The position numbers were made by a program, and so were the translations under genes. A stretch of DNA of 64,000 nt from Prosapia bicincta (Eukaryota > Arthropoda > Insecta > Hemiptera > Cercopidae): NCBI GenBank assembly GCA_036971475.1, contig JBAIZL010000003.1, positions 84,414,542 through 84,478,541 on the forward strand, written 5' to 3'. Of this stretch, positions 23,250 to 34,149 are shown in pieces. The notes under the pieces were generated by a model, which did no database searches, was not told where the DNA came from, and saw only the letters and a list, made by a program, of their open reading frames with translations. The stretch's first letter is position 1, and each line of letters starts with the position of its first letter.

Positions 23250-24638
23250 CCATTTTACATAATCGCAAAAATACTAGACAAAATAATAAGATCTAAAATA
23301 CATATCAACAACACATACAATATAAAAAATGGATACGAATTAATTAATAAAATAAAAAACATAAAAACAAACAGCAACACAAAAATAATAAGATATGACA
23401 TAACTAACATGTAACCTATACTAAACACACATAATATTTCACTATGGACAAAGTATGTAGACGATATACTTCTAATATACCAACCTACCATTCACAACAA
23501 ACACATCATAATACTAAACAAACTAAATACATACAACGAAAACATACAATTCACCGTTGAAACAGAAACAAATAGAACAATCAACTATCTCGACATTACA
23601 TTAAATATAAATAATAATAAAATAGAAATTACGGTACACAGAAAACCTACTTCCAACAACACCACAATACACTACAAATCTAACCACCCCTGGACACACA
23701 AAATTTACTCTTACAGTAACATGATAAATAAAGCAATAAAATACACACAAGATAACAAACAAAATTAAATGAAGAATTATACAACATAACAAAAATAGCC
23801 ATAGCAAATGGACACTACAAACGCCTTATAAAAAATATATACAATAAATTCACAAAAAACCCTAACCTCAACACAACACTACAACCGGAACACAAAAATA
23901 ATAAAAATAAAAAAATTACCTAAAATATAAATACACCAATAACAAAATAGAAAAAATAACAAATATATACAACAAAGAACATATATACAACTACACTCCA
24001 ACATACAAACCAAACAACAAAATAATAAAATATCTTAATAACACAAACCACAAAACAAATTCAGAGAAACATAATCTATCAGGAATTTACAGAATTAAAT
24101 GCAACGACTGCAACACATTTTACATAGGAAAACTACCAGATCATTTAAAATAAAATTTGAAGAACATTACAGAGCATTCAAAAATAAAAATACAAAAGTA
24201 TCAAATGTTGCAGCACACCTAATATCATATAAACATAAAATAACAAATTACGAAAATAACCTAACCATATTTGAAATAAATAATAAACCAATAGAACTAA
24301 ACTCACTAGAAAAATACCACATTTATAAAAACATACACAACAATTTAATGAACCTACAAACAACATATACACAAGACATACTATTCAAAAACGTTATACA
24401 CGAGACTCAAGAAGGAAACGTGTATGATGTCAACAAGTACCAACACCACGTAACGAACATCCACACCAGAAAATTGAGAAAAAGTCATCAGTGATTCGAC
24501 AATGGTCAAGTGACCGAAAGGCACCTCATCACACAAGGTAAAATCATTGCACTTAATGCTGGAAAAATTATTTACAATAGTAATATATTAACTTCATAAA
24601 GTCAGTGCAATGGAAAAACAACGGATAACGTAAAATAT

Positions 24639-24640
<2 letters not shown>
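23250..24640 (+). pseudogene. Penelope-like element E2: RT with deletion, GIY-YIG, tail
   Basis: Starts like E1 but lacks the E1 segment 14003-14245, so motif A and MGSP are gone; YVDDI remains (about 23455). The GIY-YIG domain is split by a frameshift: LSGIYRIKCNDCNTFYIGK (about 24085) then frame 24099-24494 with RSFKIKFEEHYRAFKNK and the conserved C-terminal helices (LNSLEKYHIYK). The tail follows with a hammerhead-like motif at 24491-24532 and ends in (TA)n. This is the most complete 3' half of the family in the window. Confidence 0.85.
24491..24532 (+). ncRNA. Hammerhead-ribozyme-like motif (family 1)
   Basis: Perfect 5-bp stem I GTGAT/ATCAC, stem II GGTC/GACC with loop AAGT, GAAA at 24516-24519, stem III GGCACC, then TC. 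Other copies have GGCGCC (33439) or GGTACC (16220 region) at stem III; the last two are perfect palindromes. The core TCGACAAT departs from CUGANGA, so cleavage activity is doubtful. Confidence 0.55.
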
Positions 24641-24641
<1 letters not shown>

Positions 24642-24716
<75 letters not shown>

Positions 24717-24717
24717 T
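24642..24717. repeat. (TA)n microsatellite after PLE E2 tail
   Basis: About 70 bases of TA directly after the tail block that ends GTAAAATATCA. Confidence 0.95.
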
Positions 24718-24772
24718 ATACATACATTGAGTCTTAATGTAGGAACAGAATAAGTTACAAGTATACTAAGTT

Positions 24773-24817
24773 AGTTTTGATAATGCCGATAATGCTAATC
24801 GGCGAAAAGCTTAAACT
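24773..24817 (+). ncRNA. Hammerhead-ribozyme-like motif (family 7)
   Basis: The cleanest example. Stem I AGTT/AACT (24773-24776 with 24114+10 offset, i.e. 24814-24817), core TTGATAA, one extra T, perfect 6-bp stem II GCCGAT/ATCGGC (24785-24790, 24798-24803), GAAA at 24804-24807, palindromic stem III AGCT at 24808-24811, then TA. A (TA)n tract starts about 50 bases later, as after other PLE tails. No PLE body is attached. Confidence 0.6.
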
Positions 24818-24868
24818 TTGTAATAAAATAAAAAAAGGTTTTATTCTTGTGTGAAAGTGGTTTTATTA

Positions 24869-24869
<1 letters not shown>

Positions 24870-24927
<58 letters not shown>
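24870..24927. repeat. (TA)n microsatellite after family-7 tail
   Basis: About 58 bases of TA following TTTTATTAAACA. It supports reading 24720-24870 as a solitary PLE tail. Confidence 0.95.
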
Positions 24928-24931
<4 letters not shown>

Positions 24932-24959
24932 ATAAAAAGAACAGCGAACTTCATGTCCA

Positions 24960-25518
24960 TGCTTTCTATTGCTACAGTTGGTTTATTATTATTAAACGTA
25001 CACGTTTCTATACCGCATCACTTATGTTGTGTTTGGTCATTTGTATTTTATTATTTATTGATACCACCCATTTGCCTACATCTTTGACATGGTTTTGCAT
25101 CGATTCCATAAATTCCCCTTTTCCCTCTACAGTTTTTTATTCTAGTAAGATTACAATGTTATCTACGTTTTTTAATTCTCATCCAACTTATTATTTAGTT
25201 TCTTATTCGATTCCTTCATTTTTTTTTACTGAGCTCCTCCTTTGGTTCATAAAGTTTTTTATTTGACTTCTCCATTTGTTTCTTAAGATTTTAATTTGAC
25301 TCCTCCATTGGCTGAAGTATATCTTAAGCATGAGTATTACGCCTGATTCAGAACTTGGCCTTTCATTTTTATTGTGAACTGTGTTTCTTACTGTGCCTGT
25401 CTCAAGCTCCCTATTTTCGGTATCAAGTTCGATTTCCACCCATGTATTTACGTTCCTATTGGTTATTTCCCGCAATAAATTGCCCGAACTTTACTACTTG
25501 TTCTGATACTTGACTCAT
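24960..25518 (-). pseudogene. Possible gag-like coiled-coil fragment
   Basis: An ATG at 25518 starts MSQVSEQVVKFGQFIAGNNQ, and a shifted frame (25475-25203) continues with EIELDTENRELETGTVRN and QWRSQIKILRNKWRSQIKNF repeats, rich in Q, R, K and E. Short Q/E/N repeats of this kind are common in retrotransposon gag or ORF1 proteins, but no family-specific motif is seen. At least one frameshift. It could equally be an unrelated coiled-coil pseudogene. From 25520 to 26200 nothing is supported. Confidence 0.3.
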
Positions 25519-26199
25519 TTTTACTTTCCTATTTGCAAATTGACTACTTCTCTTTAACATATATTTTATAAACACTCCTTCAGTTCAAGTATAAATGTTT
25601 TTATAAATTCTCAATCACTCAATTATCTTATATTTACTTAATTCTATGCTAACTTAATGAAATTTTAACACACAATTTAAATTTGAAAAACAAAATCATT
25701 TTTACTGTTACAAATTTTACAAGCCAAAGTAGCCACACGTTAATGGTGCCAACTATAACATAAAAAGAACATCGGACTTCACATTGGCGCAACTATATCA
25801 TCACCTCGCTTCCTTTATGTTAAGAAATAAAAATGTATATTTAAATTTATTATTATTATTAAGAAATATTACTATCAAATAATTTATGTTGGGGGCCAAA
25901 TCTATATTCTAAACAGATCACAATTAAAGATTTTCTGGATTTAACTAAAAAAATCAATGAATTATTTATGATGTTTACTTTAATTTACTAAAAGTTTGAC
26001 TAATTTACATTTAAATATTTACACAAACAGCAAGAACTCTTTACAATTTAATAGTTATCCTAAATATAATATTATCCTACATAATATAACCTATGTTAAA
26101 TGTTATCAGAATTTTTTTTTTCTTTATGTTAAATGTATTTATCTCTAGGCACGAGGTTACTGTCTAATGGGCACTTTAATTTGTCGAAAGGTTCCTGTG

Positions 26200-26640
26200 T
26201 ATTTTAATTAGTTTTGATACTGTAAATGAACCATTTACATAGTGACACAAGGTATTGTCTCATTTATAAGGTACATTTATACGGAATTTCTTTGGAAAAG
26301 ATTTTCATATGTATTTTTTCTCAGATCATTGTGCAGCTGGATAATTATATTATAAATATTCGTAAGGTTTTTGTTGACAATGGGTTCTCATTTGTATTGC
26401 AATTCCTCTGGATCCGGCAGCTGAATAATTCCACAGTGAACATTTATAGGATCTTTCTCTTGAATGACTACTCCTATGTAGTTCAAATGCATTTAATTGT
26501 CGAGGCGAATTACATAGCGAACACTTGTAATTTTTTCCCCCAAATGGATTCTCATATGATTTTTAAATGTATTTAATCTTGTAGCTGAATAATAATAAAA
26601 CAGTACATTTGTAAGGTTTTTTCTGGAATGGATTGTTTTA
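26200..26640 (-). pseudogene. Decayed C2H2 zinc-finger relic
   Basis: The minus strand gives SATRLNTFKNHMRIHLGEKN, then YKCSLCNSPRQLNAFELHRS and SRERSYKCSLWNYSAAGSRG: about four fingers with missing cysteines and shifted frames. It sits on the 3' side of ZNF-3, as the 8.1-8.4 kb relic does for ZNF-1. Confidence 0.65.
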
Positions 26641-28290
26641 AATGGCCCTTACCCTCTTTCCAACAGTTCTTCGGTGGGATAATATGGCATATTATCAACA
26701 ATTAAAAGAACTTTACCAACTTCTTTTCTATGAGCTTTTTTACTTTAGGGATGAAAATTTTGTCATACCACTCTGTAAACAATGCAGGAGTCTTCCAAGC
26801 TTTTGCAAAAGAGGGGGAAGCTGTTTCACCTTTTTAATTGCTCCTGGCCTGTTTGACTTTCCTATCATCAGAATGGGTATTTTACAACTCCTCGTAAATT
26901 TGCCACAGTTAAGCACTGCAACAGCTTCTTCAGAAGTATCTTTACCTTACTTATTTCAAATTAAAATTTTTCTGTTGTTCAAAATAATTAAATCTAAATT
27001 TAACTCTTCAAACCATATAATGTTAAAGAAAGTCTCTGACAATAATGATTTGCTTCAACATCCAAAGTATCAACAAGGATTTCAAACATCATTTGATACA
27101 ATCTATACCTTTGTTTAGTACTCTGATTGTGTTTTTATACTTTTCTGCCTGTAATTTTAATTTATTACCACACATCTATTTATAGATTCTGGTCTTCACA
27201 AATTTGAATATTTTCTTTAATCTGGTCTAAGAGTCTCATTAGTTTTTGTATCATTTGGATGGTGCTCTTTGATGTCAAAACTTGTGCAGAGAAGTAATAC
27301 AAATAGCAATTGTTATGTTATTAGTTCAGTCCTCTGGTTCTATAAATCTGTTCTCACTTAATAACTTTAAACAATTTGTAAAAATATCATTAATTTAAAT
27401 AATTGAAGTAACTAACAATTGTTCATAAAATTAGTCCATTTCTTTTTCTTGGAGAACAAGTATTATGAGTGAGTGATAGGTTGTTTTCAGAACTGCTCAA
27501 CATAGAAATTATATAATCTTTAAGTTGATGTGGACAAGACAAGATTCCTCCAACAACTGGAAAGTGGTACTTGTGGTTTATTTATCCTTATTGTTTTAAT
27601 ATTTATGTTTAACCCATGCATCAAGGGGCTGTGGCTTGTCATTCCAAGGTATGTCTTGTACAGTTTCCCTGTTCAGAATCAAAACTTATTGCCAACCACA
27701 ATAGCGCCTAACAATTATTCTTAACTATTTGTAACCAGTTCTTTTTACCATAATTTGTTTTCCCCCTTCTTACTTATGCTGTAATTTTGTATCATGAAGA
27801 AGAGAAAAAACATAAACAGCATGATACATTTAAAAAAAATCCATATATAAAGTACATATATTAAAAAAATCACAATCAAGAGTTATCTGAAATAATACAG
27901 AACTAGTTCCGATACCTGCGTAAAAGTGCAGCACTTCATGGGAAGGTAAGTTATCAGTTGTTTTAAACGAAAGTAGAAAATAAATAAGTCATATCAGATC
28001 TTTATGAGCTCCTGGGCGAGTAACATACAGTATGTAAGGCTATGTTAGTCCAGTACGATTTGTAATCAGGTATGTGGCTTACAGTAGATATAAGTATGTA
28101 TAAATCCTAGTAATAACATCCATCCAAAGGGTGACATGATTAACGGAAAATCAGTGAAACTGAATCCAAGATATGGATCGATATATTCAGGATAGGGACC
28201 ATTAAATACGAGATCTGGAGCAATAAACACTCTTAGTATTTACACAACTATACACTGGGGATATACAATCCTGTGCATTCTGAAATGCAT
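26640..28290. repeat. 3' flank of the ZNF-3 unit, duplicated
   Basis: Matches the ZNF-1 flank (8600-9140 and 10870-11780) and in part 44825-45660. Shared blocks include TTTGATACAATCTATACCTT and ATTCCTCCAACAACTGGAAA. No gene is supported; it may contain 3' UTR. Confidence 0.7.
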
Positions 28291-28299
28291 TTGCATTTT

Positions 28300-28862
28300 A
28301 GCCACAATGTGTTCTCATATGGTTATTAGGATTGCTTAGTTGTGTTGTAATAATACATGTTTGTAGGATTTTTCTCCAGAATGGATTCTTATATGCATTT
28401 TAAATGAACTTGAACATGTAGCTGAATAATCACATAGTGAACATTTGTAAGGTTTATCTACTGAATGTGTTTTCATATGGCTTCTAAGATTGCTTAGTTG
28501 TGTTGCCATAAAATATACGTTTGTAGGGTTTTTCTCCAAAATGTCTTCTCATATAGATTTTCAAGTTACCTGTATGAGCTGCTGAAAAATCACACTGTGT
28601 AAAGTTTTTCTCCGGAATGTATTCTCATGTTTACTTTCAAGTTACTTGCAGCGTTTGAGTTGCTGAAAAATCACATTGTGGACATTTGTAAGGGTTTTCT
28701 CCAGAATGTTATCTCATATGTCCTTTCAAGTGAACTGATCCGGCTGCAGAAAAATCACATTCTGATCATTTGTAAGGTTTTTCTCCTGAATGGGTTCTCA
28801 TATGTATTTTCAACTGACCTGATTTTGCTGCTGAATAATCACATTGTAAACACTTGTAAGGT
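28300..28862 (-). pseudogene. Former 3' part of ZNF-3, decayed fingers
   Basis: Past the ZNF-3 stop the same strand still encodes finger pieces, for example [20 protein letters not shown], and frame 28539-28336 gives HSVDKPYKCSLCDYSATC. Frameshifts and stops separate them. The exon originally had perhaps seven more fingers. Confidence 0.7.
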
Positions 28863-28864
28863 TT

Positions 28865-31407
28865 TTATCCGAAGTGGGTTCTCATATGTACTTTCAAGTT
28901 ACTTGTTCGAGCTGCTGAAAAATCACATTGTGAACATTTGTAAGGTTTTTCCCCAGAGTGTTTTCTTATATGTAATTTAAAGGAATGTGAATGTGCAGTT
29001 GAATAATCACACTGTAAACATTTATAAGGTTTTTCTTCGGAATGTTTTCTAATATGTATTTTCAAATGACCTGATTGAGCTGCTGAAAAATCACATTGTG
29101 AACATTTGTAAGGTTTTTCCCCAGAGTGTTTTCTGTTATGTTCTTTTACGTTATGTGAATCTGCAGTTGAGTAATCACATAGTAAACATTTGTGAGGTTT
29201 TTCTCCGAAATGGGTTCTCATATGTCTTTTCAAGTGATCTAATCGTGCTGCTGAATAATCACATTGAGAACATTTGTAAGGTTTTTCTCCGGAATGTTTT
29301 CTAATATGTATTTGCAATTGACCTGATTGTGCTGCTGCAAAATCACATTCTGAACATTTGTAAGGTTTTTCTCCGGAATGGGTACTCATATGTCTTTTCA
29401 AGTGATCTAATCGTGCTGCTGAATAATCACATTGAGAACATTTGTAAGGTTTTTCTCCGGAATGTTTTCTAATATGTATTTGCAATTGACCTGATTGTGC
29501 TGCTGCAAAATCACATTCTGAACATTTGTAAGGTTTTTCCCCGGAATGTTTTCTAATATGTATTTGCAATTGACCTGATTGTGCTGCTGCAAAATCACAT
29601 TCTGAACATTTGTAAGGTTTTTCTCCGGAATGGGTACTCATATGTCTTTTCAAGTGATCTAATCGTGCTGCTGAATAATCACATTGAGAACATTTGTAAG
29701 GTTTTTCTCCGGAATGTTTTCTAATATGTATTTGCAATTGACCTGATTGTGCTGCTGCAAAAACACATTCTGAACATTTGTAAGGTTTTTCCCCGGAATG
29801 TTTTCTAATATGTATTTGCAATTGACCTGATTGTGCTGCTGCAAAATCACATTCTGAACATTTGTAAGGTTTTTCTCCGGAATGGGTACTCATATGTCTT
29901 TTCAAGTGATCTAATCGTGCTGCTGAATAATCACATTGAGAACATTTGTAAGGTTTTTCTCCGGAATGTTTTCTAATATGTATTTGCAATTGACCTGATT
30001 GTGCTGCTGCAAAATCACATTCTGAACATTTGTAAGGTTTTTCTCCGGAATGTTTTCTAATATGCATTTTCAATTGACCTGTTCGAGCTGTTGAAAAATC
30101 ACATTCTGAACATTTGTAAGGTTTTTCCCCAGTGTGTTTTCTCATATGAATTTTAACTTTATTTGATTCTGAAGCTGAATAATTACATTGATAACATTTG
30201 TAAAATTTTTCTCCGGAATGGGTTCTCATATGTCTTTTCAACTGATCTAATCGTGCTGCTGAATAATCACATCGAGAACATTTGTAAGGTTTTTCCCCGG
30301 AATGTTTTCTAATATGTATTTGCAATTGACCTGATTGTGCCGCTGTAAAATCACATTCTGAACATTTGTAAGGTTTTTCTCCGGAATGTTTTCTAATATG
30401 TATATGCAATTGACCTGATTGTGCTGCTGCAAAATCACATTCTGAACATTTGTAAGGTTTTTCTCCGGAATGTTTTCTAATATGTATTTGCAATTGACCT
30501 GATTGTGCTGCTGCAAAATCACATTCTGAACATTTGTAAGGTTTTTCTCCAGAATGTTTTCTAATATGCATTTTCAATTGACCTGTTCGAGCTGTTGAAA
30601 AATCACATTGTGAACATTTGTAAGGTTTTTCCCCAGTGTGTTTTCTCATATGAATTTTAACTTTATTTGATTCTGAAGCTGAATAATTACATTGATAACA
30701 TTTGTAAGGTTTTTCTCCGGAATGGGTTCTCATATGTCTTTTCAACTGATCTAATCGTGCTGCTGAATAATCACATTGAGAACAATTGTAAGGTTTTCCC
30801 CCAGAGTGTTTTCTCATATGAATTTTAACTTTATTTGATTCTGAAGATGAATAATTACATTGATAACATTTGTAAGATTTTTGTGCAAAATGTCTTCTCA
30901 TATGTTCTTTGAAATTACCTACATTGGCTGTTGAAAAATCACATTCTGAACATTCGTAAGGTTTTTCTCCAGAATGGTTTTTCATAAGGGCTCTAAAGTG
31001 ACTGGAATGTGCAGATGAATAATCACATTGTGGTCTTTTGTAAGGCTTCAATATAGAAATGGGTTTCAAGAAGTGTTTAATATCTTTTGCCTGTGTTGCA
31101 GAAAAATCCCATGTTACATGCTTGTGAGATATTTTACGAATATGGCTTCTGAAGTGGATTATAAGCTTATTTAATTCTGAGCTTGTGTAACTACAATGTT
31201 TACATGTCAATGACTTTTTGATGTAGTTCTTTGTTTTCACAGTGAGAATGGAGCCAACTGAAGTCATATTGTTACATTTAAAATTTTCATCCTGTTTGGT
31301 AGAGTTCCAATACATTACAGACGTATCAATCTTGGAACAAACCTCCCTGTGCTCTTCAGTTTGTCCTTTAGTTGTTTTTTTTTCACATGTTTCACAACAG
31401 ACAACAT
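28865..31407 (-). CDS. ZNF-3: terminal exon with 25 C2H2 zinc fingers
   Basis: Probable DNA-binding transcription factor exon, nuclear. The likely 5' boundary is the acceptor TTTTACCTTTCAG just before 31407; the exon-3 donor leaves a G, and G+AT restores the aspartate codon of DVVCCETC in frame. The ATG at 31450 is therefore probably intronic. Order: a C2HC motif, one finger (LTCKHCSYTSSELNKLIIHF), two degenerate fingers, then 25 regular 28-residue fingers. Many are nearly identical (SGQLQIHIRKH and LDHLKRHMSTH types), with a three-finger, 252-bp higher-order repeat around fingers 14-19. The last frame ends at a TAA (28867-28865) replacing a linker glutamate. Joined to exons 1-3 it would make a protein of about 973 residues. 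This is the most intact of the three terminal exons. Confidence 0.85.
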
Positions 31408-31426
31408 CTGAAAGGTAAAAGTTATT
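31396..31426 (-). promoter_or_regulatory. Splice acceptor of the ZNF-3 exon
   Basis: AACTTTTACCTTTCAG with the cut after 31408. The equivalent sites at 22827 and 13406 read CTCTTACATTTCAG. All three are preceded by the same intron-side sequence, which happens to stay open and gives a misleading upstream methionine. Confidence 0.7.
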
Positions 31427-31502
31427 TCCATTTAGATTTACTTTACACATTTTAATTTTGTATTTACGATCATTACATACATAGACAAATACATATCGTT
31501 AG

Positions 31503-31508
<6 letters not shown>

Positions 31509-31584
<76 letters not shown>
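31509..31584. repeat. (TA)n microsatellite
   Basis: About 75 bases of TA, close to the left end of the mariner element. A second tract lies just past the right end. Confidence 0.95.
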
Positions 31585-31589
<5 letters not shown>

Positions 31590-31632
31590 CTTAACTTTTG
31601 TTATAATTATAATTTATTTTTAATGTTATGTA

Positions 31633-32914
31633 TTCAGAAAGTAAGGAACGTTTCTGTCTGATGCCGCCAGGCGCGCGCCGATCTGGTACATTTTTGTGCG
31701 TACGCACTCGGTAACTCAGTCGGCGTCCAGCCGTGACAACGAGAACATTTCTGAGGTGTCCGTTTTTTTGCAATTTCACTGAAGATGTGCGAAAATCCCA
31801 CCAGTTGTGAGGTGCAATCAGTGATACGGTTTTTGTTGGCAAAAAACTTTAAACCGATAGACATTTATTGCCAAGTGTGTGAAGTTTACGGAAACAACGT
31901 AATGAATGAAAGTTCTGTGTAAAAATGGCCGAACTGACGTTCATGACGAAGCGAAGAGCGGACGCCCGGGCATTGTGACTGATGAACTGGTTGCTAAAGT
32001 TGATGGAAAGTTTCGCAAAAACTGCCGATTCACGATAACGGAGCTTTCGCTTTTTTTCCCACAAGTTCAACGGACTTTGTTGTTTGAAATTGTCACACAA
32101 ATGTTAGGCTACCACAAATGTTGTGCTAGATGGGTGCCGAAAATGGCCACTGACCAACATAAAGGTTATCGAATGAAGGCAAGTTACCATTTCTGGATGC
32201 CTACGACAGACATGGTGATTCACTGGATCGCATTGTAACTGGTGATGAGGCATGGGTAAAACACGTTAATTACGAAACGAAATTACAGTCCATGGAGTGG
32301 GGACACACAAGCTCCCCAAAAAACCAAGAAAATGTTTGGAAACATTGTCAGCAAGAAAGATTATGGCGACGGTTTTTTGGGACAGCCAAGGTGTGCTTCT
32401 TATTGACTTTCTTCCACGTGGTGCAACAATAAACTCTGAACGGTACTGTGAAACTTTGCGCAACCATAGGAGAGCAGTTCAAAACCAGCGCCGAGGAAAA
32501 TTTACGTCAAAAATTATGTTTGTGCATTACAAGGCCCGACCTCACACAGTAAACAGCACCAAAGAACTCCTTGAGTCATTCAAATGGGAGGTATTTCCTC
32601 ATCCGGCCTATAGTCCTGACCATGCACCAAGCGATTTTCACTTGTTTCCAAGAATGAAGACCTGGCTAGCAACACAGCCCTTTGACGACGACGCGGAGCT
32701 CAAGGCGCGCGTCACTGAGTGGCTGACATCGCAGGCGGCAGAATTCTACGATGAAGGAATTTCAAAGCTTGTCCACTGCTACAATAAATGTCTCAATTTG
32801 TTTGGCGACTACGTAGAAAAGTAGTATTTTAGTTGCTCTTTCAGATGTATATAATAAAAATTTGTTATTGTACTTATCTTTTTTTTAATTCAAAAACGTT
32901 CCTTACTTTCTGAA
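31633..32914 (+). mobile_element. mariner transposon, 1282 bp, inactive
   Basis: The terminal inverted repeats TTCAGAAAGTAAGGAACGTT and their complement lie at both ends, each flanked by the TA target duplication (31631-31632 and 32915-32916). The size is typical for mariner. It encodes a broken transposase. Flanking (TA)n tracts suggest insertion into or beside a TA microsatellite. Confidence 0.9.
31784..32824 (+). pseudogene. mariner transposase, broken
   Basis: An ATG at 31784 starts MCENPTSCEVQSVIRFLLAK. A stop and a frameshift follow (about 31919), then RTDVHDEAKSGRPG, VTGDEAWVKH (first aspartate, about 32240), FWDSQGVLLIDFLPRG and YSPDHAPSDFHLF (third aspartate, about 32610). The second catalytic aspartate, in the motif normally LHDNARPH, is tyrosine here: VHYKARPH at 32522-32545. 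With two frame breaks and this change the enzyme cannot work. The C-terminal 175 codons (32297-32824) are still open. Confidence 0.9.
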
Positions 32915-32922
32915 TAGCCCTC

Positions 32923-32925
<3 letters not shown>

Positions 32926-33011
<86 letters not shown>
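32926..33011. repeat. (TA)n microsatellite
   Basis: About 85 bases of TA, ending at the reversed family-1 PLE tail (ATTACGTTGTCCATTG). Confidence 0.95.
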
Positions 33012-33014
<3 letters not shown>

Positions 33015-33300
33015 CGTTGTCCATTGTTTTTCCGTTGCACTAACTTTATGAAGTTAATGTCACAGATGCATCTGATTTCTACACAATCTGTGATTACAAC
33101 TTATATTTATTTTATTTCATTCTCTCATATTTCTTTTTGTTTTCTTTTTGATTGACATATATTTCTGTGTGGTTGAAATATATCATTGGTTAAGTGCTTT
33201 TATGTGTTTCTATTTCAAGACTACAGAGTGGACTCTTACCAAGGTAAGTCTGTTGGTCTCCTAGTCCTAAAAAATCTAAATAATCTTTACCAACCAAAAT
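33012..33300. mobile_element. Reversed family-1 tail end fused to a family-2 PLE tail
   Basis: Bases 33012-33060 are the last part of a family-1 tail on the minus strand. From about 33080 the plus strand matches 36950-37140, a family-2 tail, including ACTACAGAGTGGACTCTTAC and AAGGTAAGTCTGT. The hammerhead-like region near 33150 is degraded. It ends in (TA)n(TG)n. Confidence 0.65.
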
Positions 33301-33301
33301 T

Positions 33302-33306
<5 letters not shown>

Positions 33307-33362
<56 letters not shown>
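33307..33362. repeat. (TA)n(TG)n microsatellite
   Basis: Follows the family-2 tail, with TA first and then TG, as at 5222 and 16098. Confidence 0.95.
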
Positions 33363-33363
<1 letters not shown>

Positions 33364-33399
33364 AAGTTAATATATTACTATTGTAAGTAATCACTGAAA

Positions 33400-33560
33400 A
33401 AAGTAATCAGTGATTCGACAATGGTCAAGTGACCGAAAGGCGCCTCATCACACAAGGTAAAATCATTGCACTTAATGGTGGATAAAATTACTTACAATAG
33501 TAATATATTAACTTCATAAAGTCAGTGCAATGGAAAAACAATGGATAACGTAAAATATCA

Positions 33561-33606
<46 letters not shown>
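33400..33606 (+). mobile_element. Solitary family-1 PLE tail with (TA)n end
   Basis: Matches 24487-24720 closely: the hammerhead-like motif at 33410-33451 (stem I GTGAT/ATCAC, stem III palindrome GGCGCC at 33439-33444), the GTCAGTGCAATGGAAAA block, then (TA)n at 33563-33606. No body precedes it. Confidence 0.75.
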
Positions 33607-33611
<5 letters not shown>

Positions 33612-34149
33612 TATCCGTGCTGTCACTCTGACAATAAAAAAAAAGTAGATATTTGAAGATTCATACACCGTAAACACCACTCTCTGAGTCAGTTTGTTTT
33701 TTTTTTTTCTATATAGTACCGTATTGTTTACATATAAAAGCCCATAAAATTTCCTTGTTGATTGTTTAGTCATTGGACTCTACAGCCGTACTACTCTAAT
33801 ATGAAATTTCTCCAGTCTTTTTTCTAGCAGTTACATTTGGCTATTCGCTGCACTTGTTTAATCTAGTAATACAGTATTTGCATATTTAACTTGTAAATAT
33901 TCTTCAGTTTGGCAATATTGGCCACAAAGCTTATCAGTACTGAAGCGTGTAATAGTGCTAAGTCTATGAGTAGCCAAAGTGTTCTTTAATTAAGTGAAAA
34001 CTTTAAGCTTGAAAGGAAATCGTTTGCGTGCATTTCAAGATTGTATAACAAAAATGAATCGTATATTTTTGTGAAATTTTAAAAAACAGTAATATTCCTT
34101 CAAGTTTTTCTATTTCACGCGAAAGTACAAAGGTTACTGCTACAGTGCG

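Noticed and set aside
29407..30522. Minus-strand frames such as MILQQHNQVNCKYILENIP
   Set aside because: Frame-shifted shadows of the ZNF-3 array.
28865..31000. Regular 84-bp repeats, considered as a CRISPR array or satellite
   Set aside because: The repeats are contiguous, have no variable spacers and translate as C2H2 fingers.
31408..31450. Upstream methionine of ZNF-3 (MCKVNLNGNN) as the true start
   Set aside because: The segment ends exactly at a TTTCAG acceptor whose phase fits exon 3, and the segment is conserved as intron-side sequence in all three copies. A start here is still possible if the exon is transcribed alone.
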